Assembly (NCBI GenBank): GCA_003008705.1
Contig: PDUO01000050.1
Coordinates: 190,682-254,681, forward strand
Direction: 5' to 3'
Origin: Pezicula radicicola
Taxonomy: Eukaryota; Ascomycota; Leotiomycetes; Helotiales; Dermateaceae
Length of the DNA: 64,000 nt
Positions 55,105 through 64,000 of the stretch are shown one piece after another. The notes under the pieces are model-generated. The model did no database searches, was not told where the DNA came from, and saw only the letters and a list, made by a program, of their open reading frames with translations. A program made the translations under genes and the position numbers. The stretch's first letter is position 1, and each line of letters opens with the position of its first letter.

Positions 55105-58100
55105 TCAGCCCGTAATATACCCTGCTGCACGATTCTTTTTCCGCCGTCTCGCCGCAACCTTAAACGCCTCATCATCCATCCCGTAATTATTGTCTGTACC
55201 ATCAAATCTCTCATTCCCTATTGTAACAATCTTGACCACATTCCCCAGAGCCACTGCAATACTCCTCTTACCAACCTTGGCTAGCGGCCCGAGATCTGTG
55301 ATCAAAAGGTGATCTTGCAGTGGGTTATTGGGATCGCCGGACTCGTTGTTGAAAAGGGGCAAGCTAGTTCGCTCGCCACGAGCGGATATTGTCCATACCT
55401 CCCATGCATCTTCGGATTCCGCAACGCGGGCGTGCTTCTGATGTTTGGTAGACGCACCTCTCCGTCGAAGTGACGACGCAAGAGATGTGCGAGTATTGTT
55501 GGCTTCAGCTGATGCTGGGGTTGGTACTTCTCGCTTGCGAATACCCACCACATAACCCATCTCTATGACTATCCATTCGCCAGGGTTGTCGACGGTACGA
55601 ATATGCTCTACTGTTTCTCGCCAGAGACAGCAGGTTTTACTGCCAGGCGTATATGGATCACGGAAACAGATGGTGTCTCCTTCTCGCTGGGGTAAATATG
55701 TCTGCATTATGAGCTGTCCCGTTGTAGCGCACATGTACGCAAGACCCAAGGAAGCCAGGCCTACAGAGCCACATTGTGGTCTACGACGGGTAGAGTGGAA
55801 ACAGCGTAGGGAATTTGGCTTCATCTCCTTTGTGAAGAAAGTATGGGTGACTTTGTGGGTAAAGATGTCGATTAGGTCGACGGTGTGACTTCGGACGGCC
55901 AGGAAGGAACTCAGTGCTGGTAGAGGAACGACAGACATAATATTTTTGTCGTCCTCGGGATAGGGGATTTCGATGCCTTCTGATAACCAACCAGTTTCGA
56001 GCTGAGTAGCCACATGAACACATCCACGTTTCGAAGCGGTTAGAATTCGCAAGGCCGGTTGAGGGCTGTTGTAGAATGCTAAATCTTCATTTTAGTACAC
56101 AGAAGCCGGATATCGATCGTGGCAGAACTTACCATTCTCTGCATGTGGTTGAACGACGACTAGCGGACTTCGGCATATCTGTAGCTCCTTAGTCTCGCCT
56201 GTCTCCATATGCAGCTGAGTCATCATTCCACTATGCCTTACAACAATAACAGGATTAATTAGTTCGGTCTGATCGTGCCCAAAGAAGAACGCTACAGGTG
56301 CCCGGCCTTTGATATCCACAGCCATAGTTGGCCCCCATCTCCTCTCAGGAATGTTCCACAGCAGGACCTGTTCTTTTGCTGAAAGGAAAGCTAGCCAATT
56401 TGAATCACCGTCGATAGCCATGGCGAGGACAGGGAAAGGATTCAGGTCGGATGAGGGGTCGTCCACAACGTAGCTTCTGCCCTCGTGTCTAATGTCCCAA
56501 ATTCTTATCCATCGATCAAGACCAATGGAGGCGACTACACCTTCAGTAGATGCTGTGAGCTTGACGATATCAAGAGCATGGCCTGTGCCAAGTGATTTGA
56601 CGGATAGAAGAGGATCATCTTCTGGTCGATCAATGTTTTCGTTGCCTTGAGACTCATCCCAAAGCAAATAATTCATAAGTAATGTCACTGCGGAAACCAT
56701 AAGGATCACAGCGACCATAAATGGTGCCCATTGGCGATGGACAAAATCGTAAGCGGCGGGTAAAAATGGGCGGACTCCAAATTCTGTCGGGGTCCTGTCC
56801 GAACCGTTGAGTACAAAGACTAGTGGTTCATACACACGAGCAATGTAGCTGTGTGCATGAGGTTTTATCACTTGGATGACTTCTTTTGCTGTCTCGTGGT
56901 CTTGCAAACGCAGCCAAGATGTTGGTGTCCTTGCCTGGTGGACATCAACCGATAGCACTGACGCCGAAGAGTGCCGACTAACGTCAGTAGCCTTGTTCCA
57001 TATACGTCCAAGACGCGAAGCTGCTCGGAAAAAGTTTCCACCCGCAAAATGCCACTGCGCCATGAGGATGAACGCAACCATTACAACGGTCCCTGCAATT
57101 CTAGTTGAGACGGTGGTCTCACCACGTAAGAGAGCATCCGCCCAGCTTTGCCGTGGTAGAGTCTCAGATGATGAGTATCGTTGGTTTCTTGTTGATACTC
57201 GATTTAAAGTATCAGTTAATTCCGTCCTTCGTACGTCGACACTTAGCACAGCAACGAAGAAGGTAAGGAGGTAAAAGAAATCGAATATTAGAGCTATGCC
57301 GGCGAACGTGCAAAAGGCGACCAGTCCAGGAGACACAATCCTCGAGAGAAGACAAAGGATAGCGAGGTTCTGGGTAACGCCAGCAAGCGCGACATGCCCA
57401 GTTTGGCCTAGAGCTTCGGACATTCTTGTTGCAGTTGGACGGTCCGGGGCTGTCATAATAACAGCGTTGATGAGTCGGAAAATATTCTCGAGACCAACAG
57501 TGAGAACAACAACAGGGTAAGCTTCCCTGGGGATTTTCGATATGTCGATCTTGAAAATAGCACATATTGTAAAACTGGACATGATCGACACGGCAAGCTG
57601 AGTGGCAACAGCAAGAATGAGCCCTACCCGGGATTTGAGAGCCCGCAGTCTCGTCAAGCTGACGAGGAAGTAGATTGTCGTGAGTGCATAGGTGAAGGCT
57701 AGGAAGACGTCGTCCTGAAAAGATAGCGGCTGGAAACGAAATTCGTACAGTGGGCTTGCCAAGGATCGTCCATCTGCTGGATAGAGATGCCATTGATTAG
57801 ATTTCTTGCTGGCAAAATCCAAAGCCTTCTGCTCCCAATACTTCCCGACCGGCGAATCCAACCTATGTAGAAGGGTAATTACAAGAGCATCGGCAGCCAC
57901 CAGGCGCTGGTCCTTGAAACGCTTTCCGCTAAAGACTATTGAATGGCGTAATGTGACGTTAACCGATGTTGCTTGACTTGAGCGTTGGTTGACGGCAGGG
58001 ACGATGTTGATTTCGTTTTGAATCCGCTCTGGGTCACAGTCCCAGTATTGGAGGGGGGAATGGAAGAACCAAGCGGCATTTGTAAGCCCGTTACTCGCAT

Positions 58101-58695
58101 GCATCATATCACGGACAGCTGGTGTCAACGCGGCAGCTTCATCCAGGTCGGCTGGAAAAGCTGTCGCTCCACGGGGATTAAAATTTTTAAGAGGTCCAAG
58201 GAACTCATCCTGAATTTGCAATGCGGTCAACAAGACGTCCGTTTGTAGGGCCTTCATGTAACTGCCTAGCATTTCTGGTCAACAAGTGTCCGAACAAAGA
58301 AGGGCCACACCAGGCATACCGTGTACCCAAATTGATCGCAGCGCAATATCCGCCTGAGTACTAGTATCTCCTTCGAAGGGTTGGGCCGACGTCCACACAT
58401 GATGTGGTAGATTGGATGCGCCATTGGTAAAGTTATTTGTGTATAGAAATGGGAGCGGGTAGATGAGAATGGATGCGGCGGCGACAGAGATCAGGAGCGT
58501 GATGACAGGATGTCGGGCAGCTCTTGTGCCATACCGCGTAAAGGCGGTTCGAAGGGGGTGCGAGGGAGCAAGAACAGGAGGTTCTGTCGTGCTGGAGAGG
58601 TTTGTGTCAGTAATTGGAATTCGCTGGACGTGAAGCTTGGCACGGCGGAAGAGTCTGTCTTACCCTCGAAAGGGATACAGAAGATACCAAATCAT
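55105..58695 (-). CDS. SCAP: SREBP cleavage-activating protein (SCAP), sterol sensor
   Basis: SCAP escorts the membrane-bound transcription factor SREBP and senses sterols in the ER, linking sterol and oxygen supply to gene expression. Exons 58664-58695, 58320-58591, 56133-58265 and 55105-56078 join to 1,136 residues. Exon 1 is only 32 nt and encodes MIWYLLYPFRG, completed across the splice as GTTEPPVLAPSHPLRTAFTRYG, a strong family signature. A first membrane segment follows, then a luminal loop (SIWVHGSYMKALQTDVLL). The multi-span sterol-sensing domain lies around residues 290-470, with another membrane segment near 620. A C-terminal WD-repeat region has visible IGLDRWIRIWDIRHEG and PALRILTASKRGCVHVATQLETG. 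The tail is basic (AARRRKKNRAAG). Introns 1-3 are 72, 54 and 54 nt. All phases agree. Confidence 0.95.
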
Positions 58696-59421
58696 CCCAG
58701 CTATATATTAACCACGACTTGGCCAGCCAGCAAGTTGGCGGCACTTCCAATCGCGGTTCCTTCCAAGTATTAGTAGAGTGTGTGATGTGTCGGGGCTGTC
58801 GTGACATGCGCCAGCCCGGAATCCCTTGCTGCTGGTTGAGCGAGGACCCCTCAACCCGACGTGGATATAAAATACAAACAGAGCGCCGAGATCATATTGA
58901 GTTGCGTAGGTACTTTCGAAGACAGATAAGGTTGGGGGGTGAAAGACGGGCTTCAATAGGACAGCTGGCGCATGGTGCAATTGCAGATATAAATCGGCGA
59001 TGGACGTGGGTGTGGGCGTAGGTAGACGTGGGCGGAAGGCGACGAAGGTCTGTCTTCTACGATGTTGTGAAGAAGAGTTGAGGTTCAGCAGCTAGTTAGT
59101 GTCTAGTTCCGTTCAACATCCTGGCTGTTTCTTCACGCAAGCGAGACTTTGCGTGACAGGATCATAGCACACAAGGTGGTGGATCCGAGGAGTAGGAGGG
59201 AGGGCGATACTACAGGCGAGCGCTGTGCGAGGTGAGAGCAAGCCTGAAGGCCAGTGGCTGAAAATGAATTGACCTGGATCGACGATTCCGAATTCCGGCG
59301 GCCAAAGACACGCTAGGCGGCAGCCAATCCCCGTCTACAGTAACAGTCCAGAATGAATGAAGGTACTTGTCGAGACGCGGCGTTCGGTGCCAGCAGAAGA
59401 TGCGCGTAAAATACGATAGAG

Positions 59422-59458
<37 letters not shown>

Positions 59459-62125
59459 CTACAGGAGTAGATAGTAGTAGTACAGTAGTAGTAAGTAGTA
59501 CGAGCGTAGTATAGCAATGCAGAGTCCCCTAAGCTAAGGTTTCCGGTCGAGGGGATGCTGGTTGGAGGGAGAGAGACTAGGAAAGAGTGAGAGCATCCCG
59601 GAAAATATCGCTGACTTACAGTACTGTACGATACTTTTTGCGGCCGATTCAATAATAATAATATTGCCCCCATCAGCTTTCTTGCGTGCTTGTCTCTTCT
59701 CTGGTCGGGATTCCTGCGCTGGCTGCATTGGGACATTGGCTTGTAACAAGAGCCGCGGCACAGGCCCTGAAGCGCCTTGCCTTGGAGCTCTTTTCTGTCG
59801 GCATCCCGTCGAGTGCGCACGAAAGGAGCAATACCGTAGCGGTGGATTAATAATAAGGGAGAGGTTGTGTATCATAGCAGAAGCAGATCCCCACGGGCGT
59901 GTCGTTCGCTCTGGGAAGAAACATTTCTTTTTCGCTCACTATCAGCGCGGGGACATGATGGCTTTCTATATAAATCCCATACCCCATCATCATCATCTTT
60001 TGTTCGTGATTAATGTACGATTAAAGGAAAAATCAGATGCTTTTTCACCATTTGACGATGAAATCGTGCCACTTCTCCGGATTTTATCCAAGCCTCACAA
60101 GCCTCACGCGGCCACACGACCAATCATCGCCGATCCAAATTTTCCATGTCCATGTTCCCGCCGTGGATGAAAAGGAGCTGAAGCAGCAGGATGGTCTGAT
60201 GTTTCGAGATAAATCAATATGATGATAATCACAATTATCGTCTGTCTGATTGGTTTGCCCTTGCTGCGGGGCAGTGTCAACAATCTCGTTCATGGTGTTC
60301 ATGCATCTGGTCAGATCTCGTAGAGTCAGAGATCTTTCCAGGTCCCCTATATTCCTGTGCCTTAAAGGACCCTTTAGAAGCTAGTGATGCGTTTACAGGC
60401 TGTAGCCGCTATCTTTACAGCCCATCTCCAGAGCCTCCAAGCCCTGGACGCCCTGGAAGCGGCACCCGTAGGCCCCAGAACCCTGGAGGTACTTCCGTAC
60501 AGTACAGCCGTTGTAAGACCTCAAACCTCAGGGTGGACTAAGGTACCCGTAACGGCATGCATTGAACATACTGAAATCATAAATGCCATCATTTGCAAAA
60601 AGCCCTCTCCCCGCATGTCAGTATATGCTATAGTCAGTGATACTGTACACGTACGAAATGCCTATCGCACGAACGATGATAGGCTCGTCAACTTCCCTTG
60701 TAAAGCTGCCTTCCATTTTACTTTAATACAAGACTCTCTCGCAGCCACAAGTCGCCGACGGCGTGTAGATAGCAGCTCTGCGCGGAGGTTTGCGGAGAAA
60801 TCCGAGCTATGGCCTGGCTGGACCGACCAAGCAGCCTTTGATCCTTCAACATGTGAATTCCTGGAGGTGGGTTACAACAGTCTCCGTGTCCCTCAGCCAC
60901 GTAGCAATACATCGACGCTACGTGCGGCGGTCCTGTTGGATTTCACTTAGGTGTTCTTGGTACGCTTGGGTCGGTAGTCTGCAGCATCTAAATACGAGTT
61001 CCTGCTTAAGGAAATTGGTAACGAGTAAAGAGGGGAAGGTGTTGGCGGGAGGAGATTGCCACTGTATACACCAGCATGCGGAAATAGCTAGGCCAACGGA
61101 CAGATATGCAAAAGAACTTTCTTTTGGCAATGTGACAGCGGCGCCTCTCCTGTGCCTGAAGAGCGTAGCGCAAAGACATAGGTGGCTGCATATACTTTTG
61201 TAATAAGCTGGTGAAGATAGGATGAAATGACGCATGGCAACAAGTACCCGACATCTTCAAGTTTCACCCTCTTGCTTAGTGAAATTGAGGCCAAGATTAT
61301 GATGATGATGATGATAATATAGTTTTCCAGCTAAGGTGCCAATTAAATGCCGGAGAGCCTTGTGTAACCTGAATTCGTCCACCATAGAAGGAGGGGTAAA
61401 GTCTAAAGAGAAGAATTTCAAGCGACTCATTTATTTGAAATAGGCGGAGCTGAGATCGTCGATGCTTTCTACACACACCTACCTGCCTATCATATTGATT
61501 CCCAGAAGATGTTGGATGAGAAGGAAACAGCGCAAAAAGGCAAGCCGGGCTGCTCCGTCCTCGTACTCTAACGACGCTAGCTGCGATCGGTGAAATGATC
61601 ATCCCTTATGAGTACTCGTAGCGAGACCGATTCCCTTACTTCGTTTTCCACTTCCCTACTCCGTAACTAACCTTCAAACTACAAACCACACCCACACAAG
61701 TGAATCCTAGCTCGATCAATCTATTTCAATGACTGTGGTAGCCAATCAACTACCGGTATATATAGCACGCAGCAAGCCCAATACACATGTCGACGAAATT
61801 GGATCTGGCTCAGAGCATATTAGGCAATCGTCAAGCACCCAAACACAAGCCATTCTATCACAGATGTTGCAAATCTTCGAGCCCAACATTCAGAAATAGG
61901 AACCGCACAAGCATTTGACCATGATTCGATGCAGGCGGTAATATATTCAGACAAAACTCCTCCAGTCGAGGATGGGACCGGCAAGATGCGATCATTTATA
62001 AACACTGTCACCGCGTATTTGTCTTTCTGTTGTCAGTCTGTCGCATTCTCAACAGCAGCGTGCAACCAAGCAATGTCTGTAAGGGTTGCAGCAATTGCCA
62101 AAACCTATGGTACACTCCATGCACA
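58696..62125. other. Long stretch without a supported gene
   Basis: About 3.4 kb including the SCAP promoter. Two long plus-strand frames (59562-60170, 202 codons; 60384-60950, 188 codons) have no recognisable motifs or gene signals. A TAG/AGT microsatellite lies near 59427-59458 with further scattered AGT units to 59497. A short ATGATG run lies near 61297-61317. A TATATATAG box at 61756-61764 precedes an ATG at 61788 with a frame of about 40 codons, which I do not call. Confidence 0.45.
59427..59458 (+). repeat. Trinucleotide (AGT) microsatellite
   Basis: About ten or eleven AGT units lie in tandem, followed by a looser AGT-rich stretch to 59497. It lies about 0.75 kb upstream of the SCAP start codon and may be within its promoter. 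Confidence 0.85.
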
Positions 62126-63310
62126 CTAAGGAGCAACTTCAGGCCTCCTTCCATACACGGCGTACCTATCACATGGAGTTAGTGCCTAGTCGGGCAACTT
62201 TACGAAAATGACTTACATTGGCCAGTATGTGTGAACCGAACTATTCTTCCACTCTTTCACCGCGGGCTCTATTTGTGTCTTCATCTGCTCTTCTGTCATT
62301 CCAAGTTTGTCTATGAAAATTCGGCTCGACAGTCCTTCGATGTGCTCCGTCATAGCCGTCAATGTTAGGAGTCCAGAGTTTAGTTGCTCTTTCATCCAGG
62401 TCCCCACTGGGAGCTTGAATTCCTTGACTACAATATCAACAAATCCCACCTGTCGCATTGCATCAGCAAGTTGTTCACCTGTAAGCCGAAATCCTCCACC
62501 AGCTCCCTTATCCCACTGGAGAAGCCAATTCACAATAGCGCTTGGTTTGGGCAGTGAGTCGTCGTCGGTTTGCACCATCATATCAAACTCGTGGCTCTCT
62601 ACCCAACCTCCAGGTCGCAAATTCTGGAAGGCCTCTCGATAGAATTCCTCCCAGTTCTTCACGGCAAAACCACTGATAACTTGGGTGTGGATGAGATCGA
62701 ATTCCTTCCCAAAGTCCCAAGGGTATCGACGACAATCGTGCAGTTCAAAAATGGCGTTTGGCGGGGTCCAATTTGGCTGAATGGGACTCAAGTCAGTTCC
62801 GTTTACTATAGCACTTGGATTTGAATCTGCCACATCGATAACCCATAAACCAGTCCCCGTTCCAATATCTAGGATGTTTTGTGGATGCGGTCCAATTGGA
62901 GCAAAAAAGTACTCTCCAAGGACCTCATGGATAGCCCAGAATTGCATATCGAGTCTATCTCTCTCTGGTTCATCGTTTGGCAACACTACGACCACGGGTA
63001 TTAGTGTATTCCATTTCGGAGCATTTCTATCACTTAGTGTAGAAAGGTTTTGGCAAGTTTGCGCAGTCCCTTAATGCTTGGGTGGTCTACAACTGTAGGT
63101 ATACGCACCATATTCTAAATCTTTCTGAAACGAATGATAAGTTCTACCATTGCGCTTTTCGAACAGATACTCAGATGTGGAGAGCGATCTTGTATTTGAT
63201 ATAAGCTCTTCAAGTGTGTCATCGTAGGTATCATTATCGACAGCTTGTGGCGATGCTTCTGAATCTGTGTTTGCACAATCCTCATCACCTTTATGCCCAG
63301 TGGTACACAT
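62126..63310 (-). CDS. LaeA-like SAM-dependent methyltransferase
   Basis: Exons 63109-63310, 62217-62985 and 62126-62165 give 336 residues. The N-terminal 60 residues are acidic and variable, then RNGRTYHSFQKDLEY joins across the splice to VLPNDEPERDRLDMQFWAIHEVLG, typical of the LaeA/Methyltransf_23 family. SAM-binding motif I is NILDIGTGTGLWVIDVAD, followed by GTDLSPIQPNWTPPN and LRPGGWVESHEFD. The final 13-codon exon ends MYAVYGRRPEVAP, like the FYxVYGxKP end of relatives. Family members include the secondary-metabolism regulator LaeA and many methyltransferases of unknown substrate. This one is a paralogue of the latter sort as far as I can tell. It carries no targeting signal. Confidence 0.93.
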
Positions 63311-64000
63311 CTTTTTTTGTTTTGCTTTTTGGTCCCGGGGAAGAGGTAACGACGCAGGAGATAAAAAACGGATTCTTTGCCCTTTGGGAATATCTGGGAA
63401 TATCTGGGAATGTCGGGAAAGTTGCAAGCTAGTCTCAATTGCCGAAGAGGTTGCAGTTACCTAACAAACTTAATTAAGCATTTAACCCCACTTCCGCATA
63501 ATCCCCGGGGTACGGAGACATCATCCAAGCAATCCGGTCTGGGGTCTCGAGCCAAGTCGGCCTGATGATAGGTTGTATAAATATGCAACTGAGTACTAGT
63601 ACCTTCGTAACCGCTTCAAGTCGTGCATTCGAGCGGCCAGAACGGCTGTACCCGCCCGCTGATAACATCAGGCCGCGTAGATTTGGACCACGTCCCCCTC
63701 ACACCGCTCTGTACCCCTCTACAGAACTAGTTCTGGTAATATTATCTCTACTAATAAGTACAAGGCATGGCTATACTCCGCCATGGCGCAACTACTCGCG
63801 TCTATGCCATGTCAAGATGCTCATTGGTATATTTGCGTAATCTAGGAACGAGTCTCAGCTGAGTTCTTGGGGTTATAGCTCTTAAGTTAGCCTTTGGATG
63901 GTAAACTTCAGGGGCTAGTTGGGCTCACTAGAAGCATTTGTAAAATTCAGATATTGATTTGTTGGCTAGTGTTAATCGAACAGCTACACGACAAGCAACG
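63311..64000. other. Intergenic, no supported gene
   Basis: This contains the presumed promoter of the methyltransferase gene. A short direct repeat, GGGAATATCT, occurs twice near 63388-63408. No other gene is supported before the window ends. Confidence 0.45.

Noticed and set aside
59562..60170. 202-codon plus-strand frame upstream of SCAP
   Set aside because: No motif, unusual residue mix (His runs, low-complexity ends), no splice or promoter signals. It overlaps what should be the SCAP promoter.
60384..60950. 188-codon plus-strand frame
   Set aside because: The residue texture is not protein-like beyond the first 50 codons and no family or leader signal supports it.
1..64000. CRISPR array, tRNA or rRNA genes, telomere repeats
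   Set aside because: I looked for regularly spaced identical repeats, TTCRA-type B boxes in a tRNA context and TTAGGG runs, and saw none that held up.

Overview
The window looks like nuclear DNA of a filamentous ascomycete (Pezizomycotina). Genes are interrupted by short introns (mostly 42-125 nt) with GTRNGT donors, CTAAY/CTGAC branch points and YAG acceptors. The gene content is typical of moulds: FluG, SCAP, a LaeA-type methyltransferase, a HET-domain gene, an alpha/beta-hydrolase-NACHT receptor, Mediator subunits MED5 and MED19, and NOP4. A leotiomycete is my best guess from protein character, but nothing in the sequence proves it. No rRNA, tRNA, CRISPR array or intact transposon was recognised by eye.

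Layout. 1-3.8 kb is AT-rich with no gene I can support. 3.8-7.7 kb (minus strand) holds a divergent succinate dehydrogenase flavoprotein paralogue and 3-ketodihydrosphingosine reductase. 9.0-10.7 kb is a HET-domain pseudogene. 11.2-15.7 kb (minus) holds MED5 and a conserved fungal protein of the group often labelled 'Ilp'. 15.7-23.5 kb is accessory-like: an unidentified minus-strand pseudogene whose early in-frame stops are all TGA, a possible 73-residue orphan protein behind a TATA box, and a broken hydrolase-NACHT-ankyrin gene. 24.1-30.7 kb holds a purine permease (minus) divergent from an amidohydrolase (plus), followed by a 2-oxoglutarate dioxygenase; these three may form a small nucleobase-use cluster. 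31.2-37.7 kb is housekeeping: a TRAP-alpha-like ER protein, MED19 and NOP4. 40.1-46.6 kb carries a large GMC oxidoreductase/alpha-beta hydrolase fusion and a BMT6-like rRNA methyltransferase. 47.7-53.3 kb holds FluG, a 111-residue PAM2-motif protein and a candidate secreted Arg/Trp/Gly-rich peptide. 55.1-58.7 kb is SCAP, the sterol sensor. 62.1-63.3 kb is a LaeA-like methyltransferase.

For the multi-exon genes I checked splice sites and reading phase by hand. SDHA-like, KDSR, MED5, permease, dioxygenase, TRAP-alpha, MED19, GMC fusion, FluG, SCAP and the methyltransferase all give uninterrupted frames of whole codons.

Beyond the genes, the clearest structure is a dispersed family of degenerate 18-bp tandem repeats in at least five intergenic places and both orientations, with approximate unit consensus TYACTYAARTNAAGTNAG.
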